Shown: positions 1 to 8,671 of the stretch, one piece after another
Layout of the letters: the number at the start of each line of letters is the position of its first letter
Numbering within the stretch: position 1 is the stretch's first letter
Source of the DNA: Pannonibacter anstelovis
Lineage (GTDB): Bacteria > Pseudomonadota > Alphaproteobacteria > Rhizobiales > Stappiaceae
Assembly: GCF_036881715.1 (NCBI RefSeq)
Contig: NZ_JBAKBF010000001.1
Span: 496,001 to 560,000, forward strand
Direction of reading: 5' to 3'
Length of the DNA stretch: 64,000 nucleotides
Made by a program: the position numbers and the translations under genes
Notes under the pieces: model-generated
The model's database searches: none
What the model was told of the DNA's origin: nothing
What the model saw: only the letters and a program-made list of their open reading frames with translations

Positions 1-115
1 TCATCTTGCGCAGCGCTTCCGTCAGCGCCTCGGGCGAGTAGGTGCGCAGCGCATAGGGAAGATTGGCATCGGCTGCGGGCACAGCGCCCTTTGCCTTTTC
101 ATCGGTGTTGGCCAT
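1..115 (-). CDS. 5' end of an unidentified gene, cut by the window edge
   Basis: Only the first 38 codons are present; the ATG is the complement of 113-115, ten bases after the stop of the SAF-domain oxidoreductase, so the two genes are probably co-transcribed. The visible peptide begins MANTDEKAKG and continues to LTEALRKM at the edge. A leading polar stretch followed by an 'ALTEALRKM'-like helix resembles the start of thiamine-diphosphate-dependent E1-alpha dehydrogenase subunits, but there is too little sequence to assign a family. No function is claimed. Confidence 0.5.
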   Translation of the reverse strand, partial: MANTDEKAKGAVPAADANLPYALRTYSPEALTEALRKM

Positions 116-125
116 GGCTCTGTCC

Positions 126-1460
126 TCAGGCATGCGCCGGCTCTTGCCCGTACACCATCGCATCCTGGCGGCGGCGCAGTTCGGCAATGCGGGAATTGGC
201 AGGAAGCGCGGTATTCTCGGTGGTGATCAGCTCACCCTTGCGGATCGGCTGGGTGACCTTGGCCCCCGTCAGCAGACCGGCAGGAATGCCCTTTGCGGCA
301 CGGGCGCGGGAGACTTCCATGACCCAGGCGCGGTAGGTGTATTCGCCGATCTGGTCCAGCGTCTCGCCCGGCTGCAGGTCGCGCTTCGCCACCGCGCAAA
401 CTTCGGCCACCGGCTTGTCGAGCGGGATCATGTCGGCCTTGCCGTAGAGAACGGCGCGGGCGCAAGTCAGCGGCACTTCCAGCGAGGTCAGGTGATAGGG
501 CCGGATGAAGCTGAAATACGGGCCATCGCCCATCTTCAGATCCTTCATCCGCTCCCAGACGCGCGGATGCTCTGCCTCGGCGACAACGAAAACGCCCGGC
601 GCCAGCCCCTTGCCGACTGAAAAGTCCACACGGCCAATGCCGGACAGCACGCCGCCATCCTTCTGCGGAATGAGTGTGGTTGCCAGTTCCTTCGGCCCGG
701 CAGCGGGCCCATGCATGCCGTCACAATCCGGAACGAGACCCGTGGCATTGGCGATGGCGGCCATCTCCACCATGGTCTTGGAGCCATCAACGAACTCCAC
801 CAGCATGCGCGCGTTCATATGGCGCGCCTTGGCTTCCGCCGCATAGGCATCCGGCGTTGCGTCAATGTTGAGCGGGTTGTTCTTGCCCTTGCCCGCACAG
901 ACGATGCGGTGCCCCATGGCGGAGACAAACTCGATCAGCTCCATGCAGGAAGACGGCTCGTCGCCTGCACCAAGACTGTAGACAACGCCCAGCCGGTCCG
1001 CCTCGCGCCGCAGATAGGCGCCGATGGTCACGTCTGCCTCGACGTTCATCATGACCAGATGCTTGCCGCGCTCCATGGCGTTGAGGCCGATTTCCGCGCC
1101 GACAGCCGGAACGCCCGTGGCGTCGATCACCACGTCAATAAGACCCGATTCGAGAATGATGTCGGAGGACGAGGCAATGGCCGTACGGCCGGATTCGATG
1201 GCGGCATTCAGCTTGTCCACCGTGCCGGCGTCCTGGCTGTGCCCCTGCTCCTGACGGGCAATCTCCACGGCCTTGTGCGCGGCCGCCGGATTGATGTCCG
1301 CAATCGCAGCCACTTCCACGCCATCCATCATGGATGCGCGGGTGACGATATCCGTGCCCATTTCACCGGAGCCGATCAGTCCGATGCGGACCGGGCGGCC
1401 AGCCTGCGCCCTTGCAGCCAGATCGCGGGCAAGACCTGTAAGCGCGACGTTTGAAGCCAT
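126..1460 (-). CDS. SAF-domain NAD(P)-dependent oxidoreductase (homoserine dehydrogenase-like, COG4091 type)
   Basis: A 444-residue protein with an N-terminal Rossmann fold (GLIGSGEMG at about residues 27-35) and a C-terminal SAF-like domain from about residue 345 (PVAEVCAVAKRDLQPGE ... IRKGELIT). This arrangement is known from predicted homoserine dehydrogenases with an SAF domain, which sit in sugar-acid and polyol catabolic clusters; the substrate is unknown. The ATG at 1460 was preferred to an upstream TTG at 1493 because the Rossmann domain follows at the usual distance. It diverges from a carbohydrate ABC transporter, so an oxidation step in use of the transported sugar or polyol is a reasonable inference. 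A further gene starts ten bases after its stop. Confidence 0.8.
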   Translation of the reverse strand: MASNVALTGLARDLAARAQAGRPVRIGLIGSGEMGTDIVTRASMMDGVEVAAIADINPAAAHKAVEIARQEQGHSQDAGTVDKLNAAIESGRTAIASSSDIILESGLIDVVIDATGVPAVGAEIGLNAMERGKHLVMMNVEADVTIGAYLRREADRLGVVYSLGAGDEPSSCMELIEFVSAMGHRIVCAGKGKNNPLNIDATPDAYAAEAKARHMNARMLVEFVDGSKTMVEMAAIANATGLVPDCDGMHGPAAGPKELATTLIPQKDGGVLSGIGRVDFSVGKGLAPGVFVVAEAEHPRVWERMKDLKMGDGPYFSFIRPYHLTSLEVPLTCARAVLYGKADMIPLDKPVAEVCAVAKRDLQPGETLDQIGEYTYRAWVMEVSRARAAKGIPAGLLTGAKVTQPIRKGELITTENTALPANSRIAELRRRQDAMVYGQEPAHA

Positions 1461-1772
1461 TTCATATGCCTTGGTGGGGTTGAGTTGCCGCAAGCATTGT
1501 GAACTTTCGTTCTTGTGTCAACGCACTTGTTCACTCATTCGTCGCTGCAATCGCTCACAACCTTCACCGCACCGCACAACGGATCAGGCCACACTTTGCA
1601 TCAAATCCGATTGACAAGCGGCGAAAGACGAACAATTGTTTTATAGAACATTCAAATGTTCCGGCCCACCTCCGCAGGCAAATGAACCGCCTGCCCAGCG
1701 CAACCTCTGCGCAACCCGGGCCGAGGAAATGCCCTTGGCAATCATGGCCATCGTCATCTGGGAGGAGACTTG
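1461..1772. promoter_or_regulatory. Divergent regulatory region between the oxidoreductase gene and the ABC transporter operon
   Basis: This 312-bp gap must hold promoters for both directions. It is less GC-rich than the flanking genes and contains two perfect palindromes, AACAATTGTT (1631-1640) and GAACATTCAAATGTTC (1646-1661), six bases apart. GTGAAC and GTTCAC also face each other near 1499-1533. The layout suits repression by a sugar-responsive regulator such as a SorC/DeoR or LacI member, but no regulator gene is present in the window. The SD GGAGGAG (1761-1767) precedes the ATG at 1773. Confidence 0.5.
1646..1661. promoter_or_regulatory. Perfect 16-bp palindrome, candidate operator
   Basis: GAACATT-CA-AATGTTC is a perfect inverted repeat with 7-bp arms. 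A shorter perfect palindrome, AACAATTGTT, lies just upstream at 1631-1640. Their closeness to the start of the transporter operon suggests regulator-binding sites; the regulator is not identified. Confidence 0.45.
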
Positions 1773-3329
1773 ATGGGTATCACCGGAAAACTTTCGCGCC
1801 GTTCGTTCCTGAAGGCAGGCACTGCTGCCGCCGGCGCATCACTGATCGGCACCACATGGAGCGGACGACTTCTGGCGCAGGGCGCCCTGCCCGATCCGCA
1901 GAGCGTGCTGGACGATATTTCCATCTCGAAATACGTCCGCGCCGACTACCAGAAGCTCTATGGCCTGACTGACAGCAAGCCGCTGTGGGACCCGAAGAAG
2001 GACTGGATTCGCAACGTTGACTGGGAAGCTGTGCGCAAGGAATTCGCCGGCACGACCGTGCGCTTTGCCATTGGTGCTGCCGACCAGGAATCCGCCGCCG
2101 AGGGCCTCGCCCCGTTCGAGGCCCTGTCCGGCATCAAGGTGGAACTGGTGCCGATCCCGGACGACAGCTTCTATGACAAGGCCGTCGCCGAGTTCATCTC
2201 CGGCAATGCGTCCTTCGATGCGCTGCAGTTCTTCTCGCCCTGGCTGGGCGATTTTGCAGCCCCCGGCTTCCTCGCCCCGCTTGGCGACTTTGCCGAGAAG
2301 TGGAAGCTGCCGCTTGATGACTTCTATGACACCTACCGCCTGAACTACGGCTATTTCAACGGGACCATGTATGGCATCCCGTTCGACTGCGACATCCAGA
2401 TGGTGCATCTGCGCAAGAAGATGGTCGAGGATGTTCTGGGTGGCCCGATCGACAAGTGGAATTCTGTTCCTACCTATGACGAGCTGATCCGCCTGTCGGC
2501 AGAGCTGAACAACAAGACCAAGGGCGTTGCCGGTGTCGGCATGCTGGGCGCACGCGGTTTCTGGTCCACCTACACTTGGGAGCATGTGGCGGCACAGGCC
2601 GGCATGATGCTCTTCGACGACAAGTGGGAGCCGATCTTCAACGGCGACGCGGGCAACAAGGGCATGGATATCATCCTTGCGCTGTCCAAGAACGCCATCG
2701 AGGGCTTTGCCGGTGCAGGCTGGGGCGAAAACCGCGCCGCATGGCTCGGCGGACAGGTCGCAACCAACATCAGCTGGCAGGATTCGGGCACGCAGGCCAT
2801 GCGCCCGGACCAGTCGAAGATCGTGGACGACTTCGTCACCATCTACGAGCCGCGCATTGCCGGTGGCCACTTCGCCCCGCCCAACATCGCAGGCTCGACC
2901 TCCTGCGTCGCCGCAAGCAGCCAGAATGCGGAAGGTGCATTCCTGATGCTCGCCTTCCTCACCACCTCCTCGATCATGGCCATGAACGAGGCCAATGCCA
3001 ATGGCGTGGCTCCGGGCTACCGCTCGGTTCTGACCAACCCGAACCTTCAGGTGGCCTCGCAGCCGGCGGAAGTGTGGAGCAAGTCGCTCGACTACGCCTG
3101 GTGCGCTCCGCGCCTGCCCGGCATGTTCGAGATGGAACAGGCCATGGGCAACGAGATCAACCGCGCCCTGACCGGCCAGATCTCCGGCAAGGAAGCTCTC
3201 GACAATGCGGCGGCTGCCGTCCGCAAGATCATGGACCGCAACGGCTTCTATGGCAGCAAGCCGCCGGTTGACTACGCCGCCGCCGCACCTGGGCTCTGGG
3301 TGGGCAAGGACAAGGCTCTGCCCTTCTGA
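1773..3329 (+). CDS. Carbohydrate ABC transporter solute-binding protein, Tat-exported
   Basis: This 518-residue extracytoplasmic solute-binding protein (family 1, COG1653 type) should bind a sugar, polyol or sugar acid in the periplasm and deliver it to the permeases encoded next. The N-terminus carries a twin-arginine motif (SRRSFLK, residues 8-14), a hydrophobic stretch and a likely cleavage site after LLAQG near residue 36, so Tat export of a folded protein is expected. The start at 1773 (ATG) is favoured over the overlapping TTG at 1770 by the SD GGAGGAG. It is longer than most family members (about 420). It is the first gene of an operon with two permeases, an ATPase and a PfkB kinase. 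The ligand cannot be read from the sequence. Confidence 0.9.
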   Translation: MGITGKLSRRSFLKAGTAAAGASLIGTTWSGRLLAQGALPDPQSVLDDISISKYVRADYQKLYGLTDSKPLWDPKKDWIRNVDWEAVRKEFAGTTVRFAIGAADQESAAEGLAPFEALSGIKVELVPIPDDSFYDKAVAEFISGNASFDALQFFSPWLGDFAAPGFLAPLGDFAEKWKLPLDDFYDTYRLNYGYFNGTMYGIPFDCDIQMVHLRKKMVEDVLGGPIDKWNSVPTYDELIRLSAELNNKTKGVAGVGMLGARGFWSTYTWEHVAAQAGMMLFDDKWEPIFNGDAGNKGMDIILALSKNAIEGFAGAGWGENRAAWLGGQVATNISWQDSGTQAMRPDQSKIVDDFVTIYEPRIAGGHFAPPNIAGSTSCVAASSQNAEGAFLMLAFLTTSSIMAMNEANANGVAPGYRSVLTNPNLQVASQPAEVWSKSLDYAWCAPRLPGMFEMEQAMGNEINRALTGQISGKEALDNAAAAVRKIMDRNGFYGSKPPVDYAAAAPGLWVGKDKALPF

Positions 3330-3338
3330 GGACCTGCA

Positions 3339-4280
3339 ATGACCGGCACCCACCTGCCGGCAGCCGGAGCGGCTTCTGCCGCTCCGGCCATGCCCGGCCG
3401 TACCTTCAGGCGCCGCAATCCGCGCATGCGCCAGCTTTTCCCCTACCTGCTGGTGGCTCCGGCCGTCTGCTTCCTGCTGACGATCACGCTCTATCCGGGC
3501 GCCTATGCGATCTATCAGTCTCTCTTCTATGTGAAATTCAACACCTGGACCTTTGTCGGCACGGAGAACTATCAGCAGCTCCTGAACGACCGGGAGTTCT
3601 GGGCCGCGCTCGGCAACACCGTCATGATCGGCGGCATCGCGCTGATTGCGGAATGCCTGCTGGCGCTCCTGCTTGCCTTCCACGCCTACCGTGACCCGTG
3701 GATCAAGGGCTGGCGCATCATCTTCCTGGTGCCGATGCTGTTCATGCCCTCGGCGGTGGCCTTCATCTGGAAGCTTGCCTTCATGGATGGCCGCGTCATC
3801 TCCGACCTGCTGATGCGCGTTGGCCTCATCGACGGGAACGTTGCCTGGACATCCTCCATCTGGCTGTCCCGCCTGACGCTGATCGTCGCAGATATCTGGC
3901 AGTGGACGCCGTTCCTCTTCATCATCTTTGTCGCCGCCCTTCAGGGGCAGGACGAGGAAGTGGAAGAGGCTGCCCGCCTCGATGGCGCAAGCTGGGGCGC
4001 AATCTTCTGGAACATTTCACTGCCAATGATGCGGCCTGTTATCGCCGTGGCAGTGATCCTGCGCGGCATCGACATCACCACGATGTTCGCCAACGTCTTC
4101 ATCATGACGCAAGGCACTCCCGGCGGCGCGACGGAGACGATCAGCTATTTCATCTACCGGATCGGCTTCAAGACCTTCAACTTCGGCTACGCCTCGGCGG
4201 CCTCGGTGGTCATGCTGGTTCTCACCGTCATCATCGCGCAGCTTGCCGTCAAGCGCGCCTTCCGCTCAGGGAGGGACTAG
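3339..4280 (+). CDS. Carbohydrate ABC transporter permease (MalF/UgpA type)
   Basis: A 313-residue inner-membrane permease with six predicted hydrophobic segments, beginning with LFPYLLVAPAVCFLLTITLYP near residue 33. The cytoplasmic EAA loop that docks on the ATPase is visible as EEAARLDGASWGAIFW in the C-terminal half. It starts nine bases after the solute-binding protein stop and ends three bases before the second permease, so it is translated from the same operon. It should form a heterodimeric channel with the next gene product. Confidence 0.92.
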   Translation: MTGTHLPAAGAASAAPAMPGRTFRRRNPRMRQLFPYLLVAPAVCFLLTITLYPGAYAIYQSLFYVKFNTWTFVGTENYQQLLNDREFWAALGNTVMIGGIALIAECLLALLLAFHAYRDPWIKGWRIIFLVPMLFMPSAVAFIWKLAFMDGRVISDLLMRVGLIDGNVAWTSSIWLSRLTLIVADIWQWTPFLFIIFVAALQGQDEEVEEAARLDGASWGAIFWNISLPMMRPVIAVAVILRGIDITTMFANVFIMTQGTPGGATETISYFIYRIGFKTFNFGYASAASVVMLVLTVIIAQLAVKRAFRSGRD

Positions 4281-4283
4281 GCC

Positions 4284-5126
4284 ATGGCCTCGCAGCGCCG
4301 CAACAAGGGCGAAAGGCTCTACCTGCGCTATCTCATCCTCGGGGCCTGGGCGCTGTTCTGCCTCGCCCCCGTGCTCTGGTTCCTGTCCATCGGCTTCCGC
4401 CCGCGGACGGAAATCATCACCCGCCAGCCGATCTACCTGCCGAGCTTCAGCCTCGATGCCTGGCACATGATCTGGTCCGACTGGCCGATGGGCCATTACC
4501 TGCGCAACTCGCTGCTGGCGATTGCAGGGTCCGTCGTCATCGATCTGGTGCTGGCCGTGCCGGCCGCCTTCTCCCTCGCCCGCTACCGCTACAAGGGGCG
4601 GGAGGACATCGGCTTCTATATCCTGTCCACCCGCATGATGGCCCCGGCCATCGTGGCGATCCCGATCTTCTTCCTGTTCAAGACGATGGGCCTGCTCAAC
4701 ACGGTCTGGGCGCTGATGCTGATCTATGCGGCGATCAACCTGTCAGTCGTCACCTGGATCATCCGCTCCTACATGCTCGACATCCCGAAGGAACTGGAGG
4801 ATGCAGCACGCACGGACGGAGCCTCTGACCTGCGCATCCTGTGGGAGATCATCATCCCGGCCATCCTGCCGGGCATCATCACCGCAGGCGTCATCGCGGC
4901 CATTTTCGCGATCAATGAGTTCCTCTTCACCCTTCTGATCGCCTCCACCAAGGATGCCTATACGCTCTCGGTGGCGCTCGCCAACTTCACCGGCGGATCA
5001 GACGGGGTCATCTACAACGCAATTGCCCTCGTCGCCTTCCTCGCGTTCGTTCCGGTGTTCCTGGTGGTGGCAGCCATCCAGAAGCATCTCTCGCGCGGGC
5101 TGACGATGGGCGCGGTCAAGGGATAA
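4284..5126 (+). CDS. Carbohydrate ABC transporter permease (MalG/UgpE type)
   Basis: This is the second permease subunit, 280 residues with six hydrophobic segments, starting with ILGAWALFCLAPVLWFLS near residue 18. The EAA loop reads EDAARTDGASDLRILWEI at about residues 172-189. It lies between the first permease and the ATPase with gaps of only a few bases. The pair of permeases plus one MalK-like ATPase is the standard CUT1 architecture, which usually imports oligosaccharides, glycerol phosphate or polyols. Confidence 0.92.
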   Translation: MASQRRNKGERLYLRYLILGAWALFCLAPVLWFLSIGFRPRTEIITRQPIYLPSFSLDAWHMIWSDWPMGHYLRNSLLAIAGSVVIDLVLAVPAAFSLARYRYKGREDIGFYILSTRMMAPAIVAIPIFFLFKTMGLLNTVWALMLIYAAINLSVVTWIIRSYMLDIPKELEDAARTDGASDLRILWEIIIPAILPGIITAGVIAAIFAINEFLFTLLIASTKDAYTLSVALANFTGGSDGVIYNAIALVAFLAFVPVFLVVAAIQKHLSRGLTMGAVKG

Positions 5127-5131
5127 GCACC

Positions 5132-6181
<1,050 letters not shown>

Positions 6182-6189
6182 GGTGTGCC

Positions 6190-7191
6190 ATGCGGGCAGA
6201 TTACACATCCATGGGCTTCTACACGTTTGACGCCCTCTGCCGCCCGGTGAACGAGCTACCGGCGGGCGGCGGCACCCTGTTTGTCGAGGACTTCACGCTG
6301 GCCGTCTCCGGCGCGGCCGGCAGCGCCGCCATCGTCGCGGCCAAGCACGGGCTGAAGGTGCGGGCCGTGGGCGGCGTCGGCCCTGATGACATGGGCGACT
6401 GGGTGCTGATGAAACTCGGCCGCTTCGGCGTTGACACCAGCCTGATGCAGCGCTGCGAGGGCTTTGCCACCTCCTCATCCATTGTCACCACGAGGCCAGA
6501 TGGCGCCCGTCCCGCCCTGCACAAGCGCGGCGCCACGGCGGGCTTCTACGTGGACGATACGCAGGCGGAAACCGTGCTCGACACGAAGATCCTGCATGTG
6601 GGCGGCGTCGGGCTGATGGACCGGATGGACAAGGGCCGCAATGCGGAGCTGATGGCGGAAGCGAGGCGGCGCGGCGTCACCACCACGCTCGATGTTTTCG
6701 CCTCAACCCGCGATGACCTGCCGCTGGTCAGGCCGCTGCTGGCCCATACCGACTATTTCATGCCCTCCGAGGAAGAAGCCCGCGCCCTTTCCGGGCTTGA
6801 GGATTTCGAGGACATTGCCAAATTCCTGCTCGATCAGGGCACCGGGGCTGTCATCCTGACCCTAGGCGCGCTGGGCGCCATGTACCGGGACAACAAGGGC
6901 CTCGCCTTCGATCTCCCGGCCTATGCCATTGATGTGGTCTGCACCTGCGGCTGCGGCGACTGCTTCAATGCAGGCTTTGCCACTGGCTTGCATCTCGGCC
7001 TGCCGATTGAGGACTGTGTGCGCATGGGGCAGGCAAGCTCTGCCCAGAATGCCATGGGCCTCGGCTCGCAGGCTGTTGTGAAAGATCTCGATACGACGCG
7101 GAGGTTTATGGCCAACACGGCGCTGCGCCCCTATACTTGGGCGGAAGATCAGGAGTTGCGCCATGAAGCACCCGCCCGTTCCGGGGCCTGA
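6190..7191 (+). CDS. PfkB-family carbohydrate kinase with an unusual cysteine-rich anion-hole motif
   Basis: A ribokinase-type sugar kinase of 333 residues from the ATG at 6190; a GTG at 6178 overlapping the ATPase stop is an alternative start. The N-terminal substrate-binding motif is present (SGAAGSAAIVAAKHG near residues 40-54, GGVGPDDMG at 61-69). The C-terminal PfkB signature, normally DTxGAGDxF, reads CTCGCGDCF (251-259); the catalytic Asp257 and surrounding glycines remain but three cysteines are inserted. It should phosphorylate the sugar brought in by the preceding ABC importer; the substrate is unknown. The last 29 bases overlap the next gene. Confidence 0.85.
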   Translation: MRADYTSMGFYTFDALCRPVNELPAGGGTLFVEDFTLAVSGAAGSAAIVAAKHGLKVRAVGGVGPDDMGDWVLMKLGRFGVDTSLMQRCEGFATSSSIVTTRPDGARPALHKRGATAGFYVDDTQAETVLDTKILHVGGVGLMDRMDKGRNAELMAEARRRGVTTTLDVFASTRDDLPLVRPLLAHTDYFMPSEEEARALSGLEDFEDIAKFLLDQGTGAVILTLGALGAMYRDNKGLAFDLPAYAIDVVCTCGCGDCFNAGFATGLHLGLPIEDCVRMGQASSAQNAMGLGSQAVVKDLDTTRRFMANTALRPYTWAEDQELRHEAPARSGA

Positions 7192-7867
7192 GGAACTTGC
7201 CCTGCCGCTCAGGGACATTCTGCGCGGCCTGCGCCAGAAGGCCCCCTTGCCAAAATCGCTGATCGAACCGGCCCTCAACCTGCTGCCGCGGGACATCCGT
7301 GCCTCGCTGAGCCGCATTGTCGAGGATGTTGCCGGTGAAAAGATCGGCCGCCTGCGGGTGCGCGCCCCTGATGCTGCCTCGCTGCAACGGGCCAGCCTTG
7401 CCTTGAAGGGCGGCCCCGCTGCCCCGGCGGATGTGGCTGGCGCCCTTGCTTGGGGCGGCGCGCTGTTCCTGGCCGAGGCAGGCCTTTCCACCCTCCTCGT
7501 CAGCGAGACGGTGGCCGCGCTCTGCTGGCATGAGGCGCTGGATGAAAGCTTTGACAGCCCGGCCCGTGCGGCGGCGCTGGTGCAAGGGCTGGACCGGCAC
7601 AGCTTCATCAGTCCGGCCCCCGGCATCGTCTCTGCCGCCATCCCTGACAGCGGCATGGAACCGGCACGCCTTCGCCAGACCATGGCAGCGCTTGTGGTCT
7701 GGCTGCTGGCGGAACGTTCCGGCACACCGGACAGCCTCTCCGGCGAGCATGAACTGCTCCGCATCGCCCTGCTGCTCTGCGACAGCAGCAAGGACGAAAT
7801 TGCCGGCGCCTTCCGGGACCGGGAGGCGCTGGGCAGCCTGTTGCAACAGCTGGCCGAAAGGATCTGA
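7163..7867 (+). CDS. Unrecognised protein in the sugar-transport operon
   Basis: A 234-residue protein I do not recognise. It is rich in Ala and Leu, predicted mostly helical, with no signal peptide, no clear membrane segment and no metal or nucleotide motif. The C-terminal part (HELLRIALLLCDSSKDEIAG) looks like a packed helical repeat. Its start lies inside the kinase gene and its stop is one base before the ATG of the next gene, so it belongs to the same transcript and may act with the kinase or the following protein. Confidence 0.7.
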   Translation: MKHPPVPGPEELALPLRDILRGLRQKAPLPKSLIEPALNLLPRDIRASLSRIVEDVAGEKIGRLRVRAPDAASLQRASLALKGGPAAPADVAGALAWGGALFLAEAGLSTLLVSETVAALCWHEALDESFDSPARAAALVQGLDRHSFISPAPGIVSAAIPDSGMEPARLRQTMAALVVWLLAERSGTPDSLSGEHELLRIALLLCDSSKDEIAGAFRDREALGSLLQQLAERI

Positions 7868-7868
7868 C

Positions 7869-8480
7869 ATGAGCGGCCCGCTTGCCAGTTTCGACCAATC
7901 CCGCTTGCCGGTACGCAAGGCGATCCGCCGTCTGCGCTGGTTCATCGCCTCCTTCCACGAACATGCAAACGGCCTGAAGAGCGAAACCGGACAGCCCTTC
8001 ACCGTGGATGACGGCAAGCTGACCGCCGCCTTCATGAGCTGGTACCGCGCCTTTGAGGCGCAGAAGCACAAGGCAGATGCAGACCGGCGCGGCTATGTCA
8101 CCTTCGCCGCAGGCCTGATGCTGCGCGAACTTCTGCATTTCGGTCCGCTGACGGCAAAGCGCAGCGAAACGGCAGCGGACGTGCCTGCCCCGGCAGGCGG
8201 CGGCGCCCCGGCGGCCTTCTGGCCGGAAGGCCATGCCTATGTGACCTATTGCCTTGCCGTGCGGGCTGCCGTTCTGGCGCAGGAATTCCACACCGAGCCG
8301 CATGAAGTGCCAGAGCTTTCGGACCTGCGGACCTGGTGGTCCTTCCGGGAAAACATCCTAGAAGACCCGGACCTTGCAATCAGCTTCCTGGAGCTTTTCA
8401 GCGGCGAGCAGCCCCACTGGACCGCCTCCGCCATCTTCGCCCCGCATCCGGACACTCCTGCGTTGCCACGGCAGCAGTGA
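7869..8480 (+). CDS. Unrecognised protein, last gene of the sugar-transport operon
   Basis: A 203-residue soluble protein with no family I can name. It has a basic N-terminal half (SRLPVRKAIRRLRWF), aromatic-rich segments such as TFAAGLMLRELLHFGPL and DLRTWWSFREN, and a low-complexity linker rich in Ala, Gly and Pro near residues 103-112. The ATG follows the stop of the preceding gene by one base. The operon ends here, followed by a palindromic intergenic repeat. No function is proposed. Confidence 0.7.
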   Translation: MSGPLASFDQSRLPVRKAIRRLRWFIASFHEHANGLKSETGQPFTVDDGKLTAAFMSWYRAFEAQKHKADADRRGYVTFAAGLMLRELLHFGPLTAKRSETAADVPAPAGGGAPAAFWPEGHAYVTYCLAVRAAVLAQEFHTEPHEVPELSDLRTWWSFRENILEDPDLAISFLELFSGEQPHWTASAIFAPHPDTPALPRQQ

Positions 8481-8505
8481 GGCCAACCCACTTGCTTCCT
8501 CTCCA

Positions 8506-8638
8506 TCGTCATCCCGGGCCGAACGAAGAGAGGACCCGGGACCGGTGAGCCAAGGGCTGTCGCTTACATCTCAGAAGCCCAATCGGCACCCCGGCTCACC
8601 GGCCCCGGATCTCAGCTTCGCTGCGTCCGGGGTGACGA
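8506..8638. repeat. Palindromic intergenic repeat (REP/RPE-like)
   Basis: The segment opens with TCGTCATCCCGGG and closes with CCGGGGTGACGA, near-perfect reverse complements, and includes internal complementary blocks (GGACCCGGGACCGGTGAGCC against GGCTCACCGGCCCCGG). Elements bounded by TCGTCATCCCGG are common between genes in Rhizobiales genomes. It sits between the sugar operon and the convergent comEC, where a folded RNA could also serve as a two-way transcription stop. Confidence 0.7.
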
Positions 8639-8671
8639 TTGAAAGGCTTTTATGCAAGAGAGGCGCGCCCC

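Noticed and set aside
1839..3683. Long minus-strand open frame (614 codons) opposite the solute-binding protein gene
   Set aside because: It is the antisense shadow of a clear Tat-exported binding protein; composition is Gly/Arg/His-rich, with no domain or ribosome-binding site.
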